Counted from the stretch's first letter, positions 33,528 through 44,067 are shown. The stretch: DNA of 64,000 nt from Mesorhizobium qingshengii (GCF_900103325.1 NZ_FMXM01000003.1:496001-560000); one strand, 5' to 3'. Notes: generated by a model not told the origin, from the letters alone. Made by a program: numbers and translations.

Positions 33528-35357
33528 ATGAAAATCCGTAATATCGCGATCATCGCGCACGTCGACCATGGAAAAACCACCCTCGTCGACCAATTGCTGC
33601 GGCAATCCGGCTCCTTCCGCGACAATCAGCGCGTCGCCGAGCGCGCCATGGATTCCAACGACCTCGAAAAGGAACGTGGCATCACCATCCTAGCCAAGGC
33701 GACCTCGGTCGACTGGAAGGACACCCGCATCAACATCGTCGACACCCCCGGCCACGCCGATTTCGGCGGCGAGGTCGAACGCATCCTGTCGATGGTGGAT
33801 TCGGCCATCGTGCTGGTCGATGCCGCCGAAGGGCCGATGCCGCAAACCAAGTTCGTCGTCGGCAAGGCGCTCAAGGTCGGCCTGAAGCCGATCGTCGTCA
33901 TCAACAAGATCGACCGCCCCGACGCCCGCCATGTCGAGGTGGTCAACGAGGTGTTCGACCTGTTTGCCGCGCTCGATGCCACCGACGAGCAGCTCGACTT
34001 CCCGATTCTCTACGGCTCGGGCCGCGACGGCTGGGTGTCCGAAAATCCGGAAGGCCCGAAGGACCAGGGCCTGGCGCCGCTGTTCGACCTCGTCATCAAG
34101 CATGTGCCGGCGCCGACCGTGCATCCCGGTCCGTTCCGCATGATCGGCACCATTCTGGAAGCCAATCCCTTCCTCGGCCGCATCATCACCGGCCGCATCG
34201 AATCCGGCACGCTGAAATCCAACCAGCCGGTCAAGGTGCTGCACCATGACGGCACGCTGGTCGAAACCGGACGCATCTCGAAGATCCTCGCTTTCCGCGG
34301 CCTCGAGCGCCAGCCGATCGAAGAAGCGCAGGCGGGCGACATCGTCGCCATTGCTGGCCTGTCGAAAGGCACCGTCGCCGACACATTCTGCGACCCTTCG
34401 GTGACCGAGCCGCTGCATGCGCAGCCGATCGATCCGCCGACCGTGACCATGTCGTTCCTGGTCAACGATTCACCGCTGGCCGGCACCGAAGGCGACAAGG
34501 TGACCAGCCGTGTCATCCGCGACCGCCTGCTGCGCGAGGCCGAAGGCAATGTCGCGCTCAAGATCGAGGAATCGCCGGACAAGGATTCGTTCTTCGTCTC
34601 CGGCCGCGGCGAATTGCAGCTGGCCGTGCTGATCGAAACGATGCGCCGCGAAGGTTTCGAGATCGCCGTGTCGCGGCCGCGCGTGGTCATGCAGAAGGGC
34701 GAGAACGGCGAATTGCTGGAGCCGGTCGAGGAAGTCGTCATCGACGTCGACGAGGAGCATGCTGGTATCGTCGTGCAGAAGATGTCGGAGCGCAAGGCCG
34801 AGATGGTCGAGTTGCGCCCGTCCGGCGGCAATCGCCAGCGCATCGTCTTCCACGCGCCGACGCGCGGCCTGATCGGCTACCAGTCGGAACTGTTGACCGA
34901 CACGCGCGGCACCGCCGTGATGAACCGGCTGTTCCATGCCTATGAACCCTACAAGGGCGAGTTGGCGGGCCGCACCAATGGCGTGCTGATCTCGAACGAG
35001 CAGGGCGAGGCGGTGGCCTACGCCATGTGGAACCTGGAAGACCGTGGCCCGATGGTCATCGACCCGGGCGTCAAGGTCTATCAGGGCATGATCATCGGCA
35101 TTCACACCAGAGACAACGATCTCGAAGTGAACGTGCTCAAGGGCAAGAAGCTGACCAACATCCGCGCCGCCGGCAAGGACGAGGCGGTCAAGCTCACCCC
35201 GCCGATCCGCATGACGCTGGAGCGCGCGCTGGCCTGGATCCAGGATGACGAGCTGGTCGAGGTGACGCCAAAGACGATCCGCCTGCGCAAGCTCTATCTC
35301 GATCCGAACGAGCGCAAGCGCTTCGAGAAGTCGGCCAAGGCGGTCGGCGCGGCGTAA
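33528..35357 (+). CDS. typA: Ribosome-associated GTPase TypA/BipA
   Basis: This 609-residue translational GTPase starts [19 protein letters not shown], with G1 [10 protein letters not shown]2 near ERGITI, G3 [12 protein letters not shown] and G4 NKIDRPDA. Elongation-factor domains II, III and V and the BipA-specific C-terminus follow. It assists ribosome assembly and stress or low-temperature adaptation. The upstream in-frame ATG at 33444 adds a non-homologous extension and is rejected. A strong terminator follows. Confidence 0.97.
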   Translation: MKIRNIAIIAHVDHGKTTLVDQLLRQSGSFRDNQRVAERAMDSNDLEKERGITILAKATSVDWKDTRINIVDTPGHADFGGEVERILSMVDSAIVLVDAAEGPMPQTKFVVGKALKVGLKPIVVINKIDRPDARHVEVVNEVFDLFAALDATDEQLDFPILYGSGRDGWVSENPEGPKDQGLAPLFDLVIKHVPAPTVHPGPFRMIGTILEANPFLGRIITGRIESGTLKSNQPVKVLHHDGTLVETGRISKILAFRGLERQPIEEAQAGDIVAIAGLSKGTVADTFCDPSVTEPLHAQPIDPPTVTMSFLVNDSPLAGTEGDKVTSRVIRDRLLREAEGNVALKIEESPDKDSFFVSGRGELQLAVLIETMRREGFEIAVSRPRVVMQKGENGELLEPVEEVVIDVDEEHAGIVVQKMSERKAEMVELRPSGGNRQRIVFHAPTRGLIGYQSELLTDTRGTAVMNRLFHAYEPYKGELAGRTNGVLISNEQGEAVAYAMWNLEDRGPMVIDPGVKVYQGMIIGIHTRDNDLEVNVLKGKKLTNIRAAGKDEAVKLTPPIRMTLERALAWIQDDELVEVTPKTIRLRKLYLDPNERKRFEKSAKAVGAA

Positions 35358-35382
35358 GCTCTCAATTTTCCAACAGCTGAGA

Positions 35383-35416
35383 GGGGTGGAGCACTCATGT
35401 GCTCCGCCCCTTTTTT
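35383..35416 (+). terminator. Rho-independent terminator of typA
   Basis: GGGGTGGAGCAC and GTGCTCCGCCCC pair over 12 bases (one G-U) around a TCAT loop and are followed by TTTTTT. It lies 25 bp after the typA stop. Confidence 0.92.
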
Positions 35417-35419
35417 CAT

Positions 35420-36052
35420 TTATCCACCGGCAGCCGAAATGATGGCCTGCCGGTCGGGCTCGGCGACGAGATCGATGCGGATCGTCGCTCCATCCCGGGC
35501 CGGCTTGCGCAGGGCCTTGGCGCCGTCCGGGTCAATAACCAGCAATCGCCTGTCTTCCAGCGCCTGAAGCCGTGATCGCGATATGGCGAGTTCGTTGGCA
35601 AGCAGCCGGTCGAGCCGCAGCGATGTCGGCATTTCGAGCCCGAGCTTGAGTTCCAGCACGGTTGCGCTTTCCCTTGTGTCTGTGTCGCCGAGCCTTTGCT
35701 TGTGGACGGCAACATCGGGAAACTCTTCGACACGCCCCACACGGCTACGCAGCGCAATGACATCGAAAGCGTGGCGCCGCGCCAATGCCGGATCGTTGCT
35801 TTCAAGCGCCTGCAACAGCACCGGCTCGATGTCGCGGCGGTTGCAGCGCTCGAGAATGCCGAAATTCCAGGAATTGTCGCAGTCGATGCAGCGATAGATC
35901 AGCCAGACGTCGATGCGCTTGCCGTTGGCGTTGACGCGAAATTTTTCGCTGCAGCGATAGGCCTTCACGGTGCCGCAGCGATTGCAGTTGATGAGCGGTC
36001 GAGGCGCGATTTCAGGCGTGATCGCCCAGTGGATGCACAGATAACCAGACAT
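35420..36052 (-). CDS. DUF1062 domain protein
   Basis: This 210-residue protein matches the DUF1062 pattern: an N-terminal zinc-ribbon-like pair (NCNRCG and YRCIDCDNSW, four Cys) followed by a helical C-terminal part containing RLDRLLANELAISRSRLQAL, which resembles an S4-like RNA-binding segment. A role in RNA binding is therefore possible but unproven. It is convergent with typA. Confidence 0.83.
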   Translation of the reverse strand: MSGYLCIHWAITPEIAPRPLINCNRCGTVKAYRCSEKFRVNANGKRIDVWLIYRCIDCDNSWNFGILERCNRRDIEPVLLQALESNDPALARRHAFDVIALRSRVGRVEEFPDVAVHKQRLGDTDTRESATVLELKLGLEMPTSLRLDRLLANELAISRSRLQALEDRRLLVIDPDGAKALRKPARDGATIRIDLVAEPDRQAIISAAGG

Positions 36053-36454
36053 GCCGATAAGCCCTTCCCGTCGGGAAGTTCATCAGGTCGGCGATGTCGA
36101 GATGCCCATGGCGGGCACGGCGTGGCGCAAGCTTGCTATTATCGGAAATCAGGCGTCACGGGCGGTTGCGCGCGACAGCGGTTCAGCAGTGCCAAACCGG
36201 TCTCGAACCGCCGCCCAGAGGAACACGTGAAAATGAAAACAGACACCGCGAATGCGGCGCCATGCATTGTGTCGGGGGAGTTGACGAGACCGGCGGTTAC
36301 GTAGGCAAAGTGAAGCTCAAAATTGTTTCGAGGCGGAATTTCTAGCCGTAGCCAATGACGACGGCAAGGCGGCAGTGACTTCCGACTTTGTTTGGAGACT
36401 GCCAATTGTCGAGACGATGGGAGGAGGGACTGTCAGCGCTTGTCCGGTGAGGAA
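36053..36454. other. Intergenic region, mostly lower GC
   Basis: No open frame with a ribosome site or family match was seen. The left side should hold the DUF1062 promoter. A short hairpin CTTCCCG-T-CGGGAAG lies near 36065-36080. The right side is AT-richer and runs into the low-GC phosphoesterase gene. Confidence 0.5.
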
Positions 36455-37282
36455 TTACCGTCGGCTCCAGCCACTTGCGATCACCCCTCTGATGACGCTG
36501 ATGCCCAAGGGAGGGATGCTTTCTATGTCTTCAATTGTTCGCAGGACCGAATAGTGATCGATCTTTTCGGAGTACCGTCCTGGGATGATTCCAAATCCGT
36601 AGAATACAGTAAATATATGATTCTCTGGATGGTAGTCGTCTTCGTCGAACGTCACTATCAAAAGGCCGTGATTTTTCTTCGACCAGACGGCGTAGCCTCC
36701 AAGATGATCTTTCAACCAGGTGTCAGCCGTCTCTATCGTGCCATCGTGCATGTCGTTCTTGAGATTGGGGATCACGAAACTCACGGCTGGTAGCTTCGCG
36801 TAGTCGCGAGGGAACTGGGCCAAAGACTTCTCAAATCCCTTCGCGTCCGCAAACGATTCCCAGGGATTATGTTTTCGCGGCGATCCGGCTTCGACGTAGC
36901 CCGCAAACGTCTTGCCATGAGCCCGAAGACGAGCGGCCAAGTTCGGCGCTGCAAAGCTGTGCATGCCATCGTCATGGACATCTTGCGTCAAGCCGCTGAA
37001 CAGCGCGAAGTAGTTGGGTTGGCTGGGGTGAGCAACCCCGTAGGATCGATCGAACAGGGCACCGCCCTTTGCCAGCTTGTTCAAATAGGGAGCAGCTCGT
37101 CCCGCCTGGGAAATTTGCTCAAAGGCGTGGTTCTCCATGATGACGACAACGACGTGATCATACTTTGGCGGCGTCCTCGACGATGCGACGGCCAGGGACG
37201 CCCCGCTCAGCGCAATGTTGGCTGTCAGGATAGCCAGCATTGCGAACCGTCGAACGATCGCGCGCCAACTTTGCACAATCAC
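36455..37282 (-). CDS. Secreted phosphoesterase (phospholipase C/acid phosphatase family)
   Basis: This 275-residue protein starts at a GTG eight bases after GGAGGAG. It has a signal peptide (about 10-32) and a phosphoesterase-family domain: YDHVVVVIMENHAFEQI, PSQPNYFALFSG, PNLKNDMHDG and TFDEDDYHPENHI, with conserved acidic and His metal ligands. Related proteins are secreted phosphatases or phospholipase C-like enzymes. Base composition is clearly lower in GC (38-50 percent in places) than its neighbours, suggesting recent acquisition. Confidence 0.83.
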   Translation of the reverse strand: MIVQSWRAIVRRFAMLAILTANIALSGASLAVASSRTPPKYDHVVVVIMENHAFEQISQAGRAAPYLNKLAKGGALFDRSYGVAHPSQPNYFALFSGLTQDVHDDGMHSFAAPNLAARLRAHGKTFAGYVEAGSPRKHNPWESFADAKGFEKSLAQFPRDYAKLPAVSFVIPNLKNDMHDGTIETADTWLKDHLGGYAVWSKKNHGLLIVTFDEDDYHPENHIFTVFYGFGIIPGRYSEKIDHYSVLRTIEDIESIPPLGISVIRGVIASGWSRR

Positions 37283-37450
37283 GAAAACTTCTCCTCCTGC
37301 CTTCTCGGCAAGATCGACCTGACGCAAGCCAGGCATGGCAGTCAAGGGCAAGACCGAACGCTGAGCCGGTCGGGGACTGCCGACCCCGACATTGCAAGCG
37401 GTGATATCGATCGGATATCGTTCGCCGCTCAACCGCTGAAAGGCAGTGCC

Positions 37451-38065
37451 ATGCACCTCACCTCGCTCCTGATCTTCGCCGCCGCTTTGTTCGTCGCCGC
37501 CGGCTCTCCCGGTCCGTCGATCGCGGCACTCGTGGCGCGGGTCATCTCGAAGGGCTTTCGCGACGTGTTCCCGTTCCTGCTCGCCATGTGGATCGGCGAG
37601 GGCATCTGGCTGTCGCTGGCGGTGTTCGGGCTGGCTGTCGTGGCGCAGACCTTCCATTTTGCCTTCGTCGTGGTGAAATGGGTTGGCGTTGCTTATCTTG
37701 CTTACCTCGCCTGGAAGATGTGGACCGCGCCGGTCGAGGCGCGCGAGGGCGAGATGCCGCGCGAGGATTCGGCCGTCAAATTGTTCTTCGCCGGCATGGC
37801 AGTGACGCTCGGCAACCCCAAGATCATGATGTTCTACCTGGCGCTGTTGCCGACCATCATCGACCTTGCTTCGGTCAGCCTCGTCGGCTGGGTCGAGTTG
37901 ACGGCGACCATGGCCGTGGTGCTGGTCGCCATCGACCTCGCCTGGGTACTCGCCGCCTCGCAGGCGCGCAAGCTGTTGAAAAGCAAGCGCGCCATGAAGA
38001 TCGCCAACCGCGTCAGCGCCGGCACCATGGCGGGTGCCGCGGCAGCGATCGCGGCACGCTCCTGA
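37451..38065 (+). CDS. LysE family amino-acid exporter
   Basis: This 204-residue LysE/RhtB protein has about six hydrophobic helices, the N-terminal AAGSPGPSIAALVARVISKG motif, WVGVAYLAYLAWKMW and TLGNPKIMMFYLALLPTII. It probably exports amino acids or related metabolites; the substrate cannot be assigned. The start at 37451 fits the family N-terminus. Confidence 0.92.
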   Translation: MHLTSLLIFAAALFVAAGSPGPSIAALVARVISKGFRDVFPFLLAMWIGEGIWLSLAVFGLAVVAQTFHFAFVVVKWVGVAYLAYLAWKMWTAPVEAREGEMPREDSAVKLFFAGMAVTLGNPKIMMFYLALLPTIIDLASVSLVGWVELTATMAVVLVAIDLAWVLAASQARKLLKSKRAMKIANRVSAGTMAGAAAAIAARS

Positions 38066-38074
38066 GGCGAGGCG

Positions 38075-38401
38075 TCAGCTCATCATATTGATGATCGGCG
38101 CGATTTCGACGTTGCAGTTCGGCATGGCCAGCATCGGGCAACCTCTGGCCTTTTCGGCGGCATCGTCGATATCCTTGGCTTCGATGATCGAGTAGCCACC
38201 GGTCGGGTTGCTGCCGCCATTGTTCTCCACCTTGCCACCGGGCAGGACGGTCTTCGACATGCCGACTGGATTGCCGCTGTCGACGACGGCCGAGCCAAGC
38301 TTTCCGAACCAGCCTGTCCAGGCGTCCATCATCGCCTTCCGCTCGGCTTCGCTCGTCGGCATCTTGCCGGAGCCGTGATAGATGTAGAGAAACTTCGCCA
38401 T
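38075..38401 (-). CDS. YCII-related domain protein
   Basis: This 108-residue protein has the DGPF/YCII-type pattern: KFLYIYHGSG at the start, a helix with MMDAWTGWFGKLGSAVVDSG and the C-terminal GYSIIEAKDIDDAAEKARGCP. Family members form dimeric ferredoxin-like folds and are often paired with sigma factors, though none is next to it here. Function unknown; it is convergent with lysE. Confidence 0.88.
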   Translation of the reverse strand: MAKFLYIYHGSGKMPTSEAERKAMMDAWTGWFGKLGSAVVDSGNPVGMSKTVLPGGKVENNGGSNPTGGYSIIEAKDIDDAAEKARGCPMLAMPNCNVEIAPIINMMS

Positions 38402-38536
38402 GTTCTCCTCCCTTGTTCAGCGGCATCGAACCGGCATGCGGTCATGCCGCACGCTGATCATCGGACCAAACCGGCAAACAAGCAACGAGAATGCGAAATA
38501 GCTAATATAGGCGCGGTTGGGTTCCAGCGCCGAGCC

Positions 38537-39100
38537 TCACCGCGCCATCGCGTGGTACTCGTCGTTCGGCCGCATGTCGATTGCCGCGGCGACCCTGTTC
38601 GACATGTTGAAGAAGGAAGCGGTCGAAGCGATGTCCCAGATGTCGCGGTCGGAAAAACCGGCATGGCGCAGTGCCGCCCGGTCGGCCTCGACGATCTTCG
38701 CCGGATCCTCGGTCAGCTTGACCGCGAATTCGAGCATCGCCGTCTGTCTGGGCGAAAGATCGGCGGCGCGAAAATTCATCACCATCATCTCGCCGAGCGC
38801 CGGCTCGCCGGACAGCTGGCGCACCGCCGCGCCATGCGCGGTCAGGCAATAATAGCAATGGTTGATGGAGGAGACGACGACCGCGATCATCTCGCGCTCC
38901 AGCTTCGACAGGCCGGATTCTCCGAGCATCAGATCATTGTACATGTCGGTGAAAGCGCGAAGCTTCCTGTCGTCGAAGGCGTAGGCCTGGAGCACGTTGG
39001 GAACGAGGCCGAGCTTCTCCTCGCATTTGGCGAAATAGGCTTTTGTCGCCTCGCTGAGGTCCGCATTGCCGAGGTCAAGCGCGGTGATTTTGCCGGTCAT
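38537..39100 (-). CDS. Peroxidase-related AhpD-like protein (carboxymuconolactone decarboxylase family)
   Basis: This 187-residue protein has the AhpD redox motif NHCYYCLTAHG (CxxC plus His) in its helical fold. It belongs to the uncharacterised peroxidase-related branch with the C-terminal NRVAAAIDMRPNDEYH. It may reduce peroxides using the Cys pair. The start at 39100 has AGGAG upstream; the 22 extra codons of the longer frame look non-coding. It is divergent from gdh. Confidence 0.88.
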   Translation of the reverse strand: MTGKITALDLGNADLSEATKAYFAKCEEKLGLVPNVLQAYAFDDRKLRAFTDMYNDLMLGESGLSKLEREMIAVVVSSINHCYYCLTAHGAAVRQLSGEPALGEMMVMNFRAADLSPRQTAMLEFAVKLTEDPAKIVEADRAALRHAGFSDRDIWDIASTASFFNMSNRVAAAIDMRPNDEYHAMAR

Positions 39101-39237
39101 CGGGTGTTTCTCCTCATCACGCGGTGGCTTGCCGCCGAATTCCGATATTTCTTTGCAAGCCGTCAAACCTTTGTCGCCAAACAGCAGTCATCTGCTACCA
39201 TAGTCGCAAAAGCATGTGACGGGAGGGAATTAGCGTC

Positions 39238-42200
39238 ATGGCCAGCCTGAAAACCGCAAGTCAGCCAAAAAAGAGCCAGGCAAAGGGGGAAGACAAGTCC
39301 GGCAAGCTCGCCGATTATCTGCTGGCCCGAGCTCCTGCCGAAGACATCGCCGCCTATGACGTGGCCGACCTCGTGCGCGCCGCGGATCTCGCCGGGCGTG
39401 CTGTCGCGCGCCACAAGAAGGGCGACTGCGTCGTCGCGATCGATGTCGATTCCGGTGTCGTCCGCCAGGGCCGGCCGATGACCGTCATCACCGTCGTCAA
39501 CGACAACATGCCGTTTCTGTTCGATTCCATCCTCGGCGAAATCACCGACGCTGCCGGTGAGCCGCTCCTGGTTACCCATCCGGTTATCGTCGTCAAACAT
39601 GGCAAGGGCGGCGTCGAGGAAATCCTCGGCGACGGCGGCACCGTCAAGAGCGACACCGCCCACGACCGGCTGAGCGTGATTCATGTCCATATCGGCCGGC
39701 TTTCCGTCGAACATGCCGAGGCCTTGGCCGGACGGTTGAAGAAGCTTCTGGGCCAGGTGCGCGCCGCGGTCACCGACTGGAAGCCGATGCTGGCCCGGCT
39801 CGACCAGGCGATCTCCGAATTCCGCTACGCGCCGGTGCCGCTCGACAAGGCCAACGTCACCGAGGCGATCGCCTTCCTCGAATGGCTGCGCGATGACAAT
39901 TTCACCTTTCTCGGCATGCGCGAGTTCAAGTACACCGGCAGCGAGAAAAGCGGCATGCTGGAGCGTTCCGACAAGCCCGGACTCGGCATCCTGGCCGATC
40001 CCGACGTGCTGGTGCTCAGGCGCGGCACCGAAGCAGTGACAACGACACCGGAGATCCGTGCCTTCCTGCACGGGCCGGAGCCGCTGATCGTCACCAAGGC
40101 GAATGCCAAGTCGGCGGTGCATCGCCGCATCTATCTCGACTACATCGGCGTCAAGACCTACACCGCCAAGGGGGTACTTTCGGGCGAGCTGCGCATCGTC
40201 GGCCTGTTCACGTCAACCGCCTACACGCGCTCGGTGATGAAAATCCCGTATCTCAGGTCGAAGGCCGAAACCATCATCGCCAAATCCGGCTTCAATCCGG
40301 AGGATCATTCCGGCAAGGCGTTGATCAACGTGCTGGAGAGTTATCCGCGCGACGAGCTGTTCCAGGTTCCGGTGCCAATTCTGCGCAAGCACGCCGAGGC
40401 CATTCTGGGGCTGGTGGAGCGGCCTCGCGTCAGGGCGCTGGTGCGCGCCGACCAGTTCGACCGCTTCGTCTCGATCCTCGTATTCGTGCCGCGCGACCGC
40501 TACGACAGTGTCGTGCGCGAGAAGATCGGCGCTTATCTCAAGACGGTGTTCGAAGGGCGGCTGTCGGCCTACTACCCGGCTTTCCCGGAAGGCGGGCTGG
40601 CGCGCGTTCACTTCATCATCGGCCGCTCCGGCGGCAAGACGCCGAAAATCGAACAGGCGACGATCGAGGCGGCGATCCGCGACATCGTGCGGACCTGGGA
40701 GGACGCGCTGCGCGAAACAGCGGCCGAATCCGGCGCCGATCCGGCGCTGTCGGCGATCGCCTCGCGGTTTTCCGAAAGCTATCGCGACAGCTTCTCGCCA
40801 GCCGTGGCGCTGGTCGATGCCGGGCGCATCGCCAAGATCAGCGCCAGCAATCCGATCGCCATCGACTATTACCGTCACGGCGAGCAGAAGCCGCACCAGG
40901 CGGCGCTGAAGATCTATCACCACGGCAGCCCGGTGGCGCTGTCGCGGCGGGTGCCGGTGCTGGAAAACATCGGCTTCCGCGTCATCAGCGAGCGCACCTT
41001 CGAGGTCGGCGACGCCGCGACCGGCACGATCAATAGTAATCAGCCCGGCATGATCAATAGTGATCAGCCCGGCATGGTCTTCATCCACGACATGGAGCTT
41101 GAGAACAGCTACGGCAAGCCGATCGAGCTTGGCGATCATGGCGCGCTGTTCGAGGACGCATTCCTCGCCGTCTGGCGCGGCGACGTCGACAATGATGGCT
41201 ACAACGGCCTGGCTCAGACCGCCGGCCTCTGGTCGGGCGAGATCACCATCCTGCGCGCCTATGGCCGCTATCTGCAGCAGGTAGGCATCCCGCAGAGCCA
41301 GGATTTCATCGCCGCGGCGCTCAATCGCTATCCCGAGATCGCGCGCGGCCTGCATGCCCTGTTCCTCGCCCGGCTCGGGCCTACCGCCGAGACGGAAGGC
41401 GTCGTGGCGGCCAAGCATCTCAAGGCCAAGATCAAGGACGCGCTGGAAGACGTCCCCAACATCGACGACGACACCATCATCCGTCGCTATCTCAACCTGA
41501 TCGAAGCCTCGCTGCGCACCAATCATTTCGTTGCCGATACGAAAGACAAGGGCCAGTCGCTGGCGATCAAGCTCGATTCGCGCTCGGTCGAGGGATTGCC
41601 CGAGCCGCGGCCTTGGCGGGAGATCTTCGTCTACGGCTCCGAGGTGGAAGGCGTGCATCTGCGCTTCGGCCCGGTGGCGCGGGGCGGCCTGCGCTGGTCG
41701 GACCGCGCCCAGGATTATCGCACCGAGGTGCTCGGCCTGGTCAAGGCGCAGCAGGTCAAGAACGCCGTTATCGTGCCGGTCGGCGCCAAGGGCGGGTTCT
41801 TCCCCAAGCGCCTGCCGGCGGGCGGCAGCCGCGACGCCGTTTTCGAAGCCGGCACGTCGGCATACAAGAACTATGTTTCGAGCCTTTTGTCGATCACCGA
41901 CAATATCGGCCTCGAGGGGGTCATTCCGCCGACCGGCGTGGTGCGCCGCGACCAGGACGATCCGTATTTCGTCGTCGCCGCCGACAAGGGCACGGCGACC
42001 TTCTCCGATACCGCCAACGCGATCAGCGAGGCCCATGGCTTCTGGCTCGACGATGCCTTCGCCAGCGGCGGTTCGGCCGGCTACGACCACAAGAAAATGG
42101 GCATCACTGCGAAGGGCGCCTGGGAAGCGGTCAAGCGGCATTTCCGCGAGATGAACCGCGACATCCAGACCTCCCCCTTCACCGTCGTCGGTGTCGGCGA

Positions 42201-44067
42201 CATGTCGGGCGACGTGTTCGGCAACGGCATGCTGCTGTCCGAGAAGACCCAGCTGATCGCCGCCTTCGACCATCGCGACATCTTCATCGACCCGGATCCG
42301 GACATGGCGGCATCGCTGGCCGAGCGCCAGCGCATGTTCGCGTTACCGCGTTCGAGTTGGCAGGATTACGACAAGACGAAACTGTCGGAAGGCGGCGTCA
42401 TCGTCTCGCGCAACCAGAAGTCGATCACCTTGCCGGCAGCGGCCGCCGCGGCCATCGGCCTTGGCAAGACCACGGCGTCGCCGGTCGAGATCATGAACGC
42501 CATCCTCAAGGCGCCGGTCGACCTTCTGTGGTTCGGCGGTATCGGCACTTATCTGAGAGCATCCACCGAGACCAATGCCGATGTCGGCGACCGCGCCAAC
42601 GACGCCATTCGCATCACGGCGCTCGACGTGAGGGCCAAGGTGATCGGCGAGGGCGCCAATCTCGGCGTGACGCAACGGGCGCGTATCGAGTTCGGCCTGA
42701 ACGGCGGTCGCTGCAATTCCGACGCCATCGACAATTCGGCCGGCGTCAACTGCTCCGACGTCGAGGTCAACATCAAGATCGCGCTGGCGTCCGCCATGCG
42801 CAAGGGATCGCTGACACGCCCGGCACGCAACAAGTTGCTCTCCGAGATGACCGGGGAGGTCGGCGCACTGGTGCTCTCCAACAATTACGAGCAGACTCTG
42901 GCGCTTTCCATCGCTCGCAAGCGCGGGCTCGCCGACATCGCTCACCAAAGCCGCTTCATGGCGGCGCTGGAAGCGCGCGGCCTGCTCAATCGCACCGTGG
43001 AGACGTTGCCGTCGCCGGCGGCCCTTGCCGAGCGCGAAGCACGCGGGGAACCGCTGACCAGGGCCGAGCTCGGCGTGCTGCTCGCCTACGCCAAGATCGT
43101 GCTGTTTTCCGACATCGTCGCCAGCGACGCGCCGGACGAGCCGCATTTCGACCGCGACCTGATGGACTATTTCCCGGAGCGCATGGCGAAGAAATTCGCG
43201 TCCGAGATCCACGGCCATCGCCTGCGCCGCGAAATCATCGCCCGCGTCGTCGCCAACGATCTGGTCAACCGGGGCGGGCCGTCCTTCGTCAACCGGCTGC
43301 AGGAGGCGACCGGTCGCAGCGTCGCCGACGTTGTCCGAACCTTCGCGGTCGTCCGCGACGGATTTGCCTTGCCGGCGCTCTATCGCGAGATCGATGCGCT
43401 CGACAACCACATCGACGGACAGGTCCAGCTCGATCTCTACCAGGCGGTCAGCCGGCTGATCTACGTGACCAGCGGCTGGTATCTCAAAAACGATGCCGGC
43501 ACAGATGGGCTGGCCCAGCGCATCGCCGAACTGCAGGAAGCACGCAAGGCGCTGGAACCGAAACTCGCATCGCTGCTGCCGGCCTTCTCGCGCGAGCGGA
43601 TCGAGGAGAAGCGGCATGGTCTGTTCAAGAGCGGCGCGCCGGAACGGCTGGCCGAGCAGCTGGCGCTGACCGACGTGGCCGAACTGATCCCCGACATCGC
43701 GCTGACGGCGCGGACAGCCAATGCCGACATCGTCGCCGCGGCGAAGGCGTTCTTCGCGGTCAGCGATGCCTTCCGCATCCCGCGCGTCGAGGACGCGGCG
43801 CGTTCGATCACGCCTTCCGATTACTACGACCAGCTGGCGCTATCGCGCGCCACAGACACGATCGGCGCGGCGCGGCGTGGCATCGCGGTGGCGGCGCTCA
43901 CCGGCCATGCCAAGGCGGCGGATCCGGTGGCGGCGTGGCTGGAGGCCGGCGGCGAGCGGGTGGCTCGCATCCGCGAGCGGCTGCAGGCGCTGACCGAGGG
44001 CGGCGACATCACCGTGTCGCGGCTGTCGGTCGCATCCGGCCTGATGAGCGATCTGTCCGCGCGATGA
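39238..44067 (+). CDS. gdhB: NAD-specific glutamate dehydrogenase (large, 180-kDa class)
   Basis: This 1609-residue protein is the large NAD-GDH of alphaproteobacteria, converting glutamate to 2-oxoglutarate and ammonium. It has a long N-terminal regulatory region with ACT-like segments and a catalytic core around 800-1150: LRWSDRAQDYRTEVLGLVKA, VPVGAKGGFFPKRLP, TPTG-like IPPTGVVRRDQDDPY, DKGTATFSDTAN, GSAGYDHKKMGITAKGAWE and GDMSGDVFGNGML. A tandem 8-residue repeat inserts at 598-613. GGGAGGG precedes the start. It stands alone with an AhpD gene divergent. Confidence 0.96.
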   Translation: MASLKTASQPKKSQAKGEDKSGKLADYLLARAPAEDIAAYDVADLVRAADLAGRAVARHKKGDCVVAIDVDSGVVRQGRPMTVITVVNDNMPFLFDSILGEITDAAGEPLLVTHPVIVVKHGKGGVEEILGDGGTVKSDTAHDRLSVIHVHIGRLSVEHAEALAGRLKKLLGQVRAAVTDWKPMLARLDQAISEFRYAPVPLDKANVTEAIAFLEWLRDDNFTFLGMREFKYTGSEKSGMLERSDKPGLGILADPDVLVLRRGTEAVTTTPEIRAFLHGPEPLIVTKANAKSAVHRRIYLDYIGVKTYTAKGVLSGELRIVGLFTSTAYTRSVMKIPYLRSKAETIIAKSGFNPEDHSGKALINVLESYPRDELFQVPVPILRKHAEAILGLVERPRVRALVRADQFDRFVSILVFVPRDRYDSVVREKIGAYLKTVFEGRLSAYYPAFPEGGLARVHFIIGRSGGKTPKIEQATIEAAIRDIVRTWEDALRETAAESGADPALSAIASRFSESYRDSFSPAVALVDAGRIAKISASNPIAIDYYRHGEQKPHQAALKIYHHGSPVALSRRVPVLENIGFRVISERTFEVGDAATGTINSNQPGMINSDQPGMVFIHDMELENSYGKPIELGDHGALFEDAFLAVWRGDVDNDGYNGLAQTAGLWSGEITILRAYGRYLQQVGIPQSQDFIAAALNRYPEIARGLHALFLARLGPTAETEGVVAAKHLKAKIKDALEDVPNIDDDTIIRRYLNLIEASLRTNHFVADTKDKGQSLAIKLDSRSVEGLPEPRPWREIFVYGSEVEGVHLRFGPVARGGLRWSDRAQDYRTEVLGLVKAQQVKNAVIVPVGAKGGFFPKRLPAGGSRDAVFEAGTSAYKNYVSSLLSITDNIGLEGVIPPTGVVRRDQDDPYFVVAADKGTATFSDTANAISEAHGFWLDDAFASGGSAGYDHKKMGITAKGAWEAVKRHFREMNRDIQTSPFTVVGVGDMSGDVFGNGMLLSEKTQLIAAFDHRDIFIDPDPDMAASLAERQRMFALPRSSWQDYDKTKLSEGGVIVSRNQKSITLPAAAAAAIGLGKTTASPVEIMNAILKAPVDLLWFGGIGTYLRASTETNADVGDRANDAIRITALDVRAKVIGEGANLGVTQRARIEFGLNGGRCNSDAIDNSAGVNCSDVEVNIKIALASAMRKGSLTRPARNKLLSEMTGEVGALVLSNNYEQTLALSIARKRGLADIAHQSRFMAALEARGLLNRTVETLPSPAALAEREARGEPLTRAELGVLLAYAKIVLFSDIVASDAPDEPHFDRDLMDYFPERMAKKFASEIHGHRLRREIIARVVANDLVNRGGPSFVNRLQEATGRSVADVVRTFAVVRDGFALPALYREIDALDNHIDGQVQLDLYQAVSRLIYVTSGWYLKNDAGTDGLAQRIAELQEARKALEPKLASLLPAFSRERIEEKRHGLFKSGAPERLAEQLALTDVAELIPDIALTARTANADIVAAAKAFFAVSDAFRIPRVEDAARSITPSDYYDQLALSRATDTIGAARRGIAVAALTGHAKAADPVAAWLEAGGERVARIRERLQALTEGGDITVSRLSVASGLMSDLSAR
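41029..41076. repeat. In-frame 24-bp tandem repeat in gdh
   Basis: Two 24-bp units beginning ATCAATAGT and ending CAGCCCGGCATG, differing at one base, encode INSNQPGM and INSDQPGM. They lie between the regulatory N-terminal part and the block FIHDMELENSYGKPIE. Confidence 0.9.

Noticed and set aside
42343..43617. 424-codon minus-strand frame inside gdh
   Set aside because: Antisense shadow of a clearly conserved gene in high-GC DNA.
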